From assembly GCA_028713595.1 (NCBI GenBank), contig JAQTNZ010000062.1:1-9325 (forward strand): DNA of 9,325 nucleotides, written 5' to 3'. This document shows positions 1 through 7,183 of the stretch, one piece after another. The notes under the pieces are model-generated. The model made no database searches. It saw nothing but the letters and a program-made list of their open reading frames with translations, and had not been told where the DNA came from. The DNA comes from Methylovulum sp. (GTDB taxonomy: Bacteria > Pseudomonadota > Gammaproteobacteria > Methylococcales > Methylomonadaceae). The position numbers were made by a program, and so were the translations under genes. The stretch's first letter is position 1; every line of letters starts with the position of its first letter.

Positions 1-110
1 CATCCCCATCCAAGCTAAGTTGGGGATGGTAAAGCCGGCCACATTAATGGCTTGCCTAAAGCCGGGTGGCTCACACAGGTTTGCCACCCAAGCAACGGGG
101 TGGCCGGCTA
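1..110. repeat. Nested inverted repeats, possible structured RNA
   Basis: Three inverted repeats lie in a gene-free stretch. The first pairs 1-8 (CATCCCCA) with 21-28 (TGGGGATG) across a 12-base loop. The second pairs 33-42 (AGCCGGCCAC) with 100-109 (GTGGCCGGCT), a perfect 10-base match. Enclosed by it, 64-70 (GGGTGGC) pairs with 83-89 (GCCACCC). The nesting would let a transcript of either strand fold into a long stem with an internal hairpin. It could be a terminator region of a gene to the left, a 5' leader of a minus-strand gene beyond the left edge, or a dispersed repeat. I do not recognise it as a known riboswitch class. The repeats are seen directly; an RNA role is inferred. Confidence 0.45.
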
Positions 111-265
111 GTTAAGCCTACGTCACTATAACACGGTTTGTGGCTAACATCTATAATGAGTTTTTGTTGGGTGGGCGGTATATCAGGCAAAAACGCAACC
201 TTAAACGCCAACCCACGCTTTCCGGTGTCTTAAGTTTTATGAAGCTGGGGGCGTGGGGATAAGTT
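111..265. other. Intergenic stretch without a recognisable gene
   Basis: No convincing reading frame on either strand. A consensus-like TATAAT occurs at 152-157 on the plus strand, but no suitable -35 hexamer lies 16-18 bases upstream and no plus-strand gene follows, so I do not call a promoter. A weak imperfect inverted repeat pairs 168-177 with 206-215 (nine of ten bases) across a 28-base loop. Confidence 0.4.
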
Positions 266-298
266 GTTGCGGGGGCGAGTTAAAATCCCCCCTGCAAC
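266..298. terminator. GC-rich hairpin after the membrane protein gene
   Basis: GTTGCGGGGG (266-275) pairs with CCCCCC-T-GCAAC (287-298) around an AT-containing loop, giving about 10 base pairs with a one-base bulge or G-T pair. A further outer repeat, ATGAAGC (239-245) with GCTTCAT (299-305), abuts the right arm. It begins 20 bases past the stop codon of the minus-strand gene ending at 318, where a terminator is expected. Neither side carries a proper run of T residues, so it may act as a 3'-end stabilising stem or a weak terminator rather than a classical intrinsic terminator. Confidence 0.45.
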
Positions 299-317
299 GC
301 TTCATGCTGCTTGACCC

Positions 318-1364
318 TTATGAAGAAAAGCCAATAAACTGCCGGTAAGGCGAGTCCTGTTTCCAGGTGAAACTTTCCGTGTAATAGTGCATTAGCCCCA
401 GATAACCGATCAGGCCTAAGGAAACCACTTTGCGGACTTCGGTACCTAAAAAGAATTCCGCCAAATGGCTGGCCCAGGCATCCCCATAGGCCTGTAAAAT
501 GTAGGTGATGGCAAATGACAAGACCGGCAACACCAGCATGATAGGGAGATGGCAGGCGGTGCTGAGGCGGTAAAGGCTGTTTTGCGGGTGTAGGCGGTGC
601 TTGTTGTAGTCGTGGGTGACGTAAAAAATATACGCGGTGACATCATGCACCAGACGCGGCATCAGAATCGCCAAAAAATAATACTGTTGCGCGTACAGAT
701 AAAAGCTGACTAAAATCAGCAGCACATTCGCCCATAAAAAACCTTTGCCAAACACCGTTTTTACATACCGCTGGCATAACAGGGCGCTTCCCGCCAACCC
801 GATGCACAAACCGCCAATGATATGCTTCAGCCATTCGACCTGCTGGGCATCCAAGCTGTTTTTCAAAAAAATGCCGACATAGATAAAAATTCCCGCGACC
901 ACGCTTAACCATAACAACACGTGGTAGGCCCAGGCGGGCAGGCGGCAAATGCCCCGCGCCACCCCGTGTTGCTGTTTTAGCACATGCAGCACTGTCCAAG
1001 CGGCAACTAGGATATACAGAGCTTTGTAAGGGATAAACAAGCTGCCGACACCAAAAAAGGCCGCCAAGGCGACCGTCATCACTAAAATTTTACGCTGGTA
1101 GTGCCGCCAATAATCGTTATTGCTGACTAGGACAAGGGTGCTGGCGATGATGTGCGGCGTACCGAAGAGGATTTGGAACAGCAAGAACTGGGATGGGCTG
1201 GTGGGCAAGTGGGCTTTTAAATAGCCTTGCCAAAGCCCTACGTCCATGAGTTGTAATGCCAAGCAAAGCGGGATAATCAGATACAAACTTAATAACAGCC
1301 GGAACGATACGGTGAGCTTGCCGGTGCGTGTCAGGGCGTGGACAGAAGCGGTGTGTGCGGACAT
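318..1364 (-). CDS. Polytopic membrane protein of unknown function, histidine-rich
   Basis: The gene encodes 348 residues. The ATG at 1364-1362 follows AAAAGG with a 7-base spacer, a good ribosome binding site, which supports this start. Hydrophobic segments lie at about 21-38, 60-80, 93-112, 115-128, 147-167, 181-197, 209-234, 271-290 and 313-327, so it should be an inner-membrane protein with eight or nine helices. Histidines recur beside or within helices: H71 in a FGTPH motif, H127 and H133 (HVLKQQHG), H240-D241, H251-D252, H256, H259 and H326. Clustered His/Asp of this type occur in membrane metal-dependent oxygenases and desaturases, and the PH motif faintly recalls Brp/Blh-type carotenoid cleavage proteins, but I see no signature that settles a family. 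It is transcribed away from smc and shares the 1365-1894 intergenic region with it. The function is unknown; a membrane metalloenzyme is a guess. Confidence 0.75.
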   Translation of the reverse strand: MSAHTASVHALTRTGKLTVSFRLLLSLYLIIPLCLALQLMDVGLWQGYLKAHLPTSPSQFLLFQILFGTPHIIASTLVLVSNNDYWRHYQRKILVMTVALAAFFGVGSLFIPYKALYILVAAWTVLHVLKQQHGVARGICRLPAWAYHVLLWLSVVAGIFIYVGIFLKNSLDAQQVEWLKHIIGGLCIGLAGSALLCQRYVKTVFGKGFLWANVLLILVSFYLYAQQYYFLAILMPRLVHDVTAYIFYVTHDYNKHRLHPQNSLYRLSTACHLPIMLVLPVLSFAITYILQAYGDAWASHLAEFFLGTEVRKVVSLGLIGYLGLMHYYTESFTWKQDSPYRQFIGFSS

Positions 1365-1894
1365 AAAGTTACCTTTTCAGGACAGTACAATGTTTGGCGG
1401 CTTAAGCCGCCGTTTTAAACCGCATAAGCGCCCCCATTGTTATTTTTTTAGGGTGGCAAGCTGTGGCGGTGGTCGTTAAGCTTATTTTTCTTTGTGATGA
1501 TGCTTATGGACAGCTTGTTTAGTGAATGTCGCCGTGGTTTTTGCCCAAGCGGCGGTGTCTATCCTCACCTAGTTTAATGACAGCAAGATTAATGCGCGTT
1601 CCTATAGGGTCTTGGTAAATAATTCATTAAAAATGCCGGTTTATGCTGACAAGTTAGGGTTATGTCCTTGCGCTTGCAACCGGTAAGCGAGGAAAGCGTA
1701 TCATTTCCATGAATGGCCTTAATGTCAGTGGTCGTCTCCAGCCTAAAAGCCCATTTTTTGCGGGCATAAGTTAAACCAATTGGGCGCTTATGTTCAAGTG
1801 TTGATTCAATACTACTATTAAAAAGTCGAAATTAACCGTAATATCGTTGATAATGATAGCTTTTGCGTGAAGTGCCGGAACGGTTTGCCTGTTT
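1365..1894. other. Divergent intergenic region upstream of the membrane protein gene and smc
   Basis: This 530-base stretch separates two divergently transcribed genes and must hold the promoters of both, unless smc is read from elsewhere. I find no credible gene in it: reading frames are short and lack ribosome binding sites. It becomes AT-rich towards smc (about 1790-1865), where a GATAAT at 1849-1854 could be a -10 element, but no good -35 matches it. A small GCCC/GGGC hairpin (1749-1752 with 1762-1765) has T residues on its minus-strand exit, but no minus-strand gene ends there. Confidence 0.5.
1396..1411. promoter_or_regulatory. Perfect 16-base palindrome upstream of the membrane protein gene
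   Basis: GGCGGCTTAAGCCGCC is a perfect palindrome lying 32 bases upstream of the ATG of the minus-strand gene. Its place in the 5' region fits an operator for a dimeric regulator. As RNA it could form a stem only with a strained loop. No known regulator site is recognised and the role is inferred from position alone. Confidence 0.3.
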
Positions 1895-4800
1895 ATGAAG
1901 TTGGAAAAAATCAAGCTGTCGGGATTTAAGTCTTTTGTGGATCCGACAACCATCCCGATTACGGGTAATTTGACCGCGATAGTGGGGCCTAACGGCTGCG
2001 GCAAATCCAACATTATTGATGCGGTACGTTGGGTCATGGGCGAAAGTTCCGCCAAACATTTGCGCGGTGGCAATATGGCCGATGTCATTTTTAACGGCTC
2101 TTCTGGCCGTAAACCCGTCAGCACTGCCTCCGTGGAATTGGTGTTCAATAACAGTGACGGCAAATTGGGCGGCGAATACGCCCACTACGACAACATCGCC
2201 ATCAAACGGCAAGTCAGCCGTGACGGGCTGTCGGTGTTTATGCTCAATGGCGCAAAATGCCGCCGAAAAGACATCACCGATTTGTTTTTAGGGACGGGCT
2301 TAGGGTCGCGCAGTTATGCGATTATCGAGCAAGGCACCATTTCGCGGATGGTCGAGGCCAAGCCGGAAGACTTGCGCCTGCATATCGAAGAAGCGGCGGG
2401 GGTGTCCAAATATAAAGAACGGCGTAGCGAAACCGAAACGCGTATGCGGCATACACGGGAGAATCTTGAGCGGCTCTGTGACTTGCGCGAAGAAGTTGAT
2501 AAGCAACTTAAGCACCTGCAAAAGCAGGCGGAAAAAGCCGAGCGCTATATCGCGCTGAAAAAACAGGAGCGGCAATTTAAGCTGGAACTGCTGGCCTTGC
2601 GCTGGGTGGTCTACCAGCAGGCCACCGAAGCTCAGGAAGCGAGCCTGCATGAAGTCGCCGCCGACTATAACCGCCTATTTATGCAATTGCGTGAATTGGA
2701 TACCGCGATTGCCACGCACCGCGTTGAACATAAGCTCCAGCAGCAACGGTTTGAGCAAGTTCAAAGCGATTATTATGCAGTGGCCGCCGAAGTTAGCCGT
2801 CTTGAGCAAGCCATTGCCCATCAGTATAGTAGCCACCAGCAGATGCTTCAGGACATAGACCGTACCCGCCAGCAGCTTGAGCAATTACAGGTGGAAATGG
2901 CCGCCGAGGCCGCTACCTTGACGGAGCTGAAAGACAGCTTGTTGATGGCGGAAGCGGCCTTGGAGAATGCCCAAGAGCATCAGGATGATGGGCTCGATAA
3001 ACAGCAGGATATGCAAAGGCAACGTCTGCTGTGGCAACAGCAATGGGATCGTTACCGTACCGAAAGTGCTAAATACCGTGAGCAAGCGGAAGTGCAGCGG
3101 GTTAAAAGCGAACAATTGGCCCATCAGAACCGCCAACTCCAGGGACGTTTAGAAAAATTGGTGCATGAACGCGATGAGCTGTCCGCCAGTGGCTTGGCGG
3201 AAGATATTGGCGAATTGGCAGAACATATCCAAGCGATCGCCAGCGAGAGGGAGCACTTGCATGGGCAGTTGGAACAGCAACAGCATATTATTAAGGAACA
3301 ACGCCTACTCGCCAAAACCGCTCAAGAGGATTTGCATGACCGCCGTTCGGAATTGCACGGAATCAGCGGGCAGATCACTTCATTGGAGTTGTTACAGCAA
3401 CACGCGATGGGTAAGGCCAACGATACCTTGCAAAATTGGTTGTCGGCGGCAGGATTGGCCGGTAATCAACGCTTGGCGGAACTCTTGGATGTGCAGGTAG
3501 GATGGGAAACCGCCGTGGAAACGGTGCTGGGCAATGCCCTAGAGGCCGTATGTGTGGACGACTTAATGCCATTAATGGGCGATTTGGCCGCGCTTAGGCA
3601 CGATTCGCTGACTTTATGCCAATTTCCCGCCCCAGCTTTAAGCGTGGTGGCGACTGATACCAGCCGCGCCGTCTGTGCGCAACGGCTACAAGACAAAATT
3701 AGCTCATCTTCGGTGCTGGACAGTTTCTTGCTCGGCGTGTATTGTGCTGATGATTTGGCGGCGGCCTTGCCTTTGATTCCACAATTGCTGGCCCACGAGT
3801 CGGTCGTCACCCGTGACGGTATTTGGTTGGGCGCAAATTGGCTGAAAATCAGCCGTACCCAAGACAGCAAAAGCGGTGTATTGCAGCGGGAAAAGGTCTT
3901 GCGTTCGTTAAAGCAACGCCAAGACAGTGTGCAGGAGGATATAGACCGGTTGGCACAGCGGCAAGAATGCAGTGAAACGGCGTTAAAAACCGCCGAGCAG
4001 CAACGCGAATGGTTGCAACAACAGCTTAACCATGTCCATAGCGAATGGTCACAGAAAAACGCCCAATTCAGTGCGCAAACGGCGCGTTTGGAGCAGCAGC
4101 AACGGCGTTTGCAGCATATCCGGCATGATGTTGATGGCCTTCGCGAAGAGCTGGCGGAAAATGCCGAAAACCTTGCCGAGGCCAAGTTGATGCAGGAAGA
4201 GGCAGGACACGTGTTGTTCGGGCAAGATGGGCAGCGCGAACAGTTGGAAGCCTTAAACCAACACTTGCAGCAGCAACAGCAGCAACTGGACAATGCCGTC
4301 AATGAAGCCAGGCAACATCTGTTTGATTGCAAAGCTCGGTTAGAAAGTTTACGCGCCATGCAATTGTCAACGCATAAACAGCACGGCCGATTGCAAGAGC
4401 AACAGCAACAGGCGCAGGACTATTTGCGTGGGTTGGAGAGCAAAGCCCAACAGACCTTGTCGCCTTTGGATGCCGAAAAAGCGCAATTAAGCATAAAAAC
4501 CGTCGATCAGCAACACTTGGAGAGCCAATTAAAAAGTCTGAGGCAAGTCCAAGAAAATAGCGAGGCTAGTTTGGTGCAAGCATCGGAAGAACAAGCACGG
4601 GTGCAACGGGCTTTGGAAAAGCAAAAAGAACGGCTGGATGGTTTGCGTTTTGAATTACAGGAAAACCAAGTGCGCCAACAGGCCCTCAACGAGCAATTGG
4701 CGGAAATGGCTGCTGATGTTCGGCAAGTTATCGGTGCTTTGCCCGCCGAAGCCGATGAGACTCGTTGGAAAAAATCTGCCGATGATGTGTCCGCACAAAT

Positions 4801-5422
4801 TGAACGTTTAGGCACGATTAACCTGTCAGCCATTGAAGAATATCAAGCGCAGGCTGAGCGCATGAAGTTTCTTGACGAGCAATATGCCGACTTAAACGAG
4901 GCTTTGCAAACCTTGGATCAGGCGATTAGTAAAATCGACCAAGAAAGTCGGTTACGTTTTAAGGAAACATTCGATAAAATAAACAGCGGTTTGCAAGAAA
5001 AGTTCCCGAAATTGTTTGGCGGGGGCCAGGCCTATCTGGAATTGACCGAGCAAAATGTTTTGGAGGCGGGCGTAAATATTATCGCCAGGCCGCCAGGCAA
5101 GCGCAATAGCTCTATCCATTTGCTCTCAGGTGGTGAAAAAGCCTTAACGGCGGTAGCTTTGGTATTTGCCATTTTCGAGCTTAACCCCGCGCCTTTTTGT
5201 TTGCTAGATGAAGTCGATGCGCCTTTGGATGATGCCAATGTCGGGCGATTTTCAAAAATGGTCGAGGCGATGTCCGAGACCGTGCAATTTTTATATATTT
5301 CACATAATAAGGTTACAATGGAAATTGCAAAACAGTTGGCAGGTGTGACGATGAAAGAACCCGGGGTGTCCCGTATGGTCGCAGTTGATATTGAAGAAGC
5401 AGTCAGTCTGGCGGAAATCTAA
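1895..5422 (+). CDS. smc: Chromosome partition protein SMC
   Basis: SMC is the ATPase core of the bacterial condensin-like complex, working with the kleisin ScpA and with ScpB to organise and segregate chromosomes. The product has 1175 residues, normal for the family. The start MKLEKIKLSGFKSF is canonical, although no strong Shine-Dalgarno precedes it. Walker A is GPNGCGKS at 31-38 and IEQGTIS is at 144-150. A first coiled-coil arm spans about 170-500, the hinge about 515-665, and a returning arm about 665-1010. The C-terminal head carries the signature LSGGEK at 1077-1082 and Walker B CLLDEVD at 1102-1108, with a D-loop and switch histidine (YISHNK) beyond. Both head halves are intact, so the ATPase should be functional. 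The arms are unusually rich in glutamine, including six in a row at 792-797. The stop codon overlaps the zipA start, so the two are almost certainly co-transcribed. The type is smc, not mukB. Confidence 0.98.
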   Translation: MKLEKIKLSGFKSFVDPTTIPITGNLTAIVGPNGCGKSNIIDAVRWVMGESSAKHLRGGNMADVIFNGSSGRKPVSTASVELVFNNSDGKLGGEYAHYDNIAIKRQVSRDGLSVFMLNGAKCRRKDITDLFLGTGLGSRSYAIIEQGTISRMVEAKPEDLRLHIEEAAGVSKYKERRSETETRMRHTRENLERLCDLREEVDKQLKHLQKQAEKAERYIALKKQERQFKLELLALRWVVYQQATEAQEASLHEVAADYNRLFMQLRELDTAIATHRVEHKLQQQRFEQVQSDYYAVAAEVSRLEQAIAHQYSSHQQMLQDIDRTRQQLEQLQVEMAAEAATLTELKDSLLMAEAALENAQEHQDDGLDKQQDMQRQRLLWQQQWDRYRTESAKYREQAEVQRVKSEQLAHQNRQLQGRLEKLVHERDELSASGLAEDIGELAEHIQAIASEREHLHGQLEQQQHIIKEQRLLAKTAQEDLHDRRSELHGISGQITSLELLQQHAMGKANDTLQNWLSAAGLAGNQRLAELLDVQVGWETAVETVLGNALEAVCVDDLMPLMGDLAALRHDSLTLCQFPAPALSVVATDTSRAVCAQRLQDKISSSSVLDSFLLGVYCADDLAAALPLIPQLLAHESVVTRDGIWLGANWLKISRTQDSKSGVLQREKVLRSLKQRQDSVQEDIDRLAQRQECSETALKTAEQQREWLQQQLNHVHSEWSQKNAQFSAQTARLEQQQRRLQHIRHDVDGLREELAENAENLAEAKLMQEEAGHVLFGQDGQREQLEALNQHLQQQQQQLDNAVNEARQHLFDCKARLESLRAMQLSTHKQHGRLQEQQQQAQDYLRGLESKAQQTLSPLDAEKAQLSIKTVDQQHLESQLKSLRQVQENSEASLVQASEEQARVQRALEKQKERLDGLRFELQENQVRQQALNEQLAEMAADVRQVIGALPAEADETRWKKSADDVSAQIERLGTINLSAIEEYQAQAERMKFLDEQYADLNEALQTLDQAISKIDQESRLRFKETFDKINSGLQEKFPKLFGGGQAYLELTEQNVLEAGVNIIARPPGKRNSSIHLLSGGEKALTAVALVFAIFELNPAPFCLLDEVDAPLDDANVGRFSKMVEAMSETVQFLYISHNKVTMEIAKQLAGVTMKEPGVSRMVAVDIEEAVSLAEI

Positions 5423-6315
5423 TGGATAAAGAATTATTAAGAGTAGTCATTATTGCATTCGGGCTTATCATCATCGTAGGCATGTTGGCATGGCATTTTT
5501 TTAGAAATAAAAAATCATTCCAAGACATGATGTTTTTTGGTAACCAAGAATTCAAGGGCAAAATCAACGAAGCCATCGTCGTGCATTCGGATAACGATGA
5601 TTTTGATATTGTGCCTAAAGGCCGAAAAAAGCTGATTGATACCGATGAGCTGATGGAAAAGATCAAATCGCGGGGCAAAGCCAAACCTGAGCCGCTTGAA
5701 CCTGTCGCCGCGCCGCAGGCAAGTGTCCAGGCCGACTCCCTGTTTGGGGACTTTGATGAAGAGTTTGATGGGGATTTTGATTTTAACGAAGGAGACGCTA
5801 AAGCCAATGCTCCTCTGCACAAGGATACGCCAACCGTAAAACACGGTCTGGATACAATGGACGAGCTGGATGATTTGGAGGATTTGGAGGATTTGGTTGA
5901 ACAAGAGCAGGTCGCCCCGCGTTTTATCGCCCCCGACATCATCCAATTTAGGGTTATCGCCAACGCTAAGGAAGGTTTTAACGGTTTGGATATGCTAAAA
6001 GCCTTCCGTATAGCCCAGTTAGAATATGGCAGCCTGAAAATATTTGAACGCTTTGATGCCAATCGCTTGGTTGATTTCGGTGTCCTGTGCATGGTTGACC
6101 CCGGCACTTTCCCGGATCATGATTTTGACCAGTTTTACTGTCCGGGGCTGGTGTTCTTCATGCAGCCCGCGTTGTTGGATGACGCAGTGAAAGTGTTCGA
6201 TGATTTCCTTGAAGCTATCAACATTGTCGCCGTTGAATTGGACGGCAAATTGCTCGACCATGAGCAAAAACCGTTGACCAATGCCACCATCAAAATGATT
6301 CGGGAAAGTCTGTAA
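5422..6315 (+). CDS. zipA: Cell division protein ZipA
   Basis: ZipA is an inner-membrane protein that tethers FtsZ polymers to the membrane during Z-ring assembly. The 297-residue product has the family layout: a short N-terminus and one transmembrane helix at about 7-27, basic residues after it (RNKK), a flexible linker to about 170, then the globular FtsZ-binding domain at about 172-297. The C-terminal domain shows family-like features such as PDIIQFRVIA, FNGLDML, a FERFDAN segment and a VDPGTFP loop. The linker is strikingly acidic (FGDFDEEFDGDFDF at 108-121 and ELDDLEDLEDL at 148-158) rather than the Pro/Gln-rich type of E. coli. The ATG shares its A with the smc stop codon (TAATG), a one-base overlap indicating translational coupling. 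ligA, commonly the next gene, is absent here. Confidence 0.95.
   Translation: MDKELLRVVIIAFGLIIIVGMLAWHFFRNKKSFQDMMFFGNQEFKGKINEAIVVHSDNDDFDIVPKGRKKLIDTDELMEKIKSRGKAKPEPLEPVAAPQASVQADSLFGDFDEEFDGDFDFNEGDAKANAPLHKDTPTVKHGLDTMDELDDLEDLEDLVEQEQVAPRFIAPDIIQFRVIANAKEGFNGLDMLKAFRIAQLEYGSLKIFERFDANRLVDFGVLCMVDPGTFPDHDFDQFYCPGLVFFMQPALLDDAVKVFDDFLEAINIVAVELDGKLLDHEQKPLTNATIKMIRESL
5872..5898 (+). repeat. Three 9-base tandem repeats inside zipA
   Basis: GATTTGGAG occurs at 5872-5880 and 5881-5889, followed by a diverged copy GATTTGGTT at 5890-5898. The repeats are in frame and encode DLE-DLE-DLV in the acidic linker of ZipA. Copy number could change by slippage without a frameshift. Confidence 0.8.
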
Positions 6316-6441
6316 CCTTGTTGGTGCCGGTTGGCCGATAGTTACCATCATTAATACGGCAGGGCGTAAGGAGCAAGCGAGCTTGTAGTTTTGGGGCTAG
6401 CTAATTATTCCAATCATATAAAAGCTAAGTTTGGGGTAGCC
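6316..6441. other. Intergenic stretch between zipA and the GST gene
   Basis: This 126-base gap shows no clear intrinsic terminator; only GTAAC (6312-6316) and GTTAC (6341-6345) pair, five bases each. An AAGGAG sequence at 6368-6373 resembles a ribosome binding site but leads to no usable start at normal distance. A TATAAA at 6417-6422 could be a -10 element for the GST gene, without a good -35. The GST gene may have its own promoter or be read through from smc-zipA. Confidence 0.3.
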
Positions 6442-7071
6442 ATGATGCAATTGATAGGCATGTTAGATTCGCCTTATGTCCGGCGGGTCTCCATCTCCTT
6501 ACATACTATGGGGATTCCTTTTGAGCATAAGGCTCTGTCAGTATTCTCGACCTTTACCGCTTTCCAACGCATCAATCCGGTTGTCAAGGCTCCGTCTTTA
6601 GTTTGTGCCAACGGCGATGTCCTGATGGATTCATCATTAATTTTGGACTATGCCCAATCCTGGGTTCCCTTGGAGCGGCAATTGTTGCCCAGCATGTTGC
6701 CCGAAAAACAAAAGGCGTTGCGGTTGTTAGGGCTTGCCTTAGCGGCCTGTGAAAAATCCGTGCAAATCGTTTACGAAAAAAACTTAAGGCCGCAAGAAAA
6801 ACAGCACCAACCGTGGTTAGATCGTGTACAAGGACAATTGCTCGCCGCCTATACCGTACTTGAGGCCGAATTGCGTATCTGCCCATTGTCTGCCGGTGTG
6901 TCGCAAGCCGCCATTACCACGGCGGTCACGTGGCAGTTTAGCCAAATGATGCTGGCTGATATTGTTGGCGCACAGGAATTTCCCCTGCTACACGCTTTAT
7001 CAGACGAGTCCGAAACATTAGAAGCGTTTATGGCTTATCCGCCTACGGGGCCAGGGGTTAAAACGGTTTGA
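6442..7071 (+). CDS. Glutathione S-transferase family protein
   Basis: The product of 209 residues has an N-terminal thioredoxin-fold GST domain and an all-helical C-terminal domain. The start MMQLIGMLDSPYVRRV gives the usual first strand and the SPY segment (10-12), where the catalytic Ser/Cys/Tyr sits in these families. VVKAP at 47-51 supplies the cis-proline and DSSLI at 63-67 the Asp-Ser pair that binds the gamma-glutamyl group of glutathione. A TTG at 6391 would extend the frame by 17 residues, but those residues are not GST-like; ATG at 6442 (or 6445) fits the fold, with GGGG a few bases upstream. The general appearance resembles the short bacterial YibF/YfcF-like GSTs. The product is soluble and cytoplasmic; the substrate cannot be told. 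It follows zipA by 126 bases, with no evident functional link to cell division. Confidence 0.85.
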   Translation: MMQLIGMLDSPYVRRVSISLHTMGIPFEHKALSVFSTFTAFQRINPVVKAPSLVCANGDVLMDSSLILDYAQSWVPLERQLLPSMLPEKQKALRLLGLALAACEKSVQIVYEKNLRPQEKQHQPWLDRVQGQLLAAYTVLEAELRICPLSAGVSQAAITTAVTWQFSQMMLADIVGAQEFPLLHALSDESETLEAFMAYPPTGPGVKTV

Positions 7072-7091
7072 TCTTGGCCGCTGGTCATTGC

Positions 7092-7118
7092 GTGTGTGCT
7101 TGGCGGTTAGGCGCACAC
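7092..7118 (+). terminator. Weak hairpin after the GST gene
   Basis: GTGTGTGC (7092-7099) pairs with GCGCACAC (7111-7118) with one G-T pair, around an 11-base loop, 21 bases past the GST stop codon, and is followed by CTTTAAG. The exit is only mildly T-rich, so termination may be partial and the following antiporter gene could be partly read through. Confidence 0.4.
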
Positions 7119-7183
7119 CTTTAAGTCACATAAGATGATGGAGAGCAAATCCTTGCTTCTCCCAACTATCCCTAAAGAATCCT

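Noticed and set aside
1..120. c-di-GMP-I (GEMM) riboswitch on the minus strand
   Set aside because: GGCAAACC is present, but the second conserved block (GACGCAAAG) and the expected hairpin spacing are not.
1246..1479. 77-codon plus-strand frame over the start of the membrane protein gene
   Set aside because: Mostly antisense to the membrane protein gene, and its product has no protein-like features.
1506..1577. Short plus-strand frame (23 residues) in the divergent intergenic region
   Set aside because: No ribosome binding site, no recognisable product, and a length expected by chance.
3466..4359. 297-codon open frame on the minus strand within smc
   Set aside because: It lies antisense to the Gln-rich coiled-coil arm; its product is a Ser/Cys-rich low-complexity string without domains, produced by the CAG/CAA codon bias of smc.
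5403..6107. 234-codon open frame on the minus strand across zipA
   Set aside because: It is antisense to a confidently identified gene, its product is Ser/Lys-rich without family features, and it has no convincing ribosome binding site.
6391..6441. TTG-initiated 17-residue N-terminal extension of the GST gene
   Set aside because: The extra residues do not match the GST fold, which begins at MMQLIGMLDSPY; the AAGGAG upstream is too far from the TTG.
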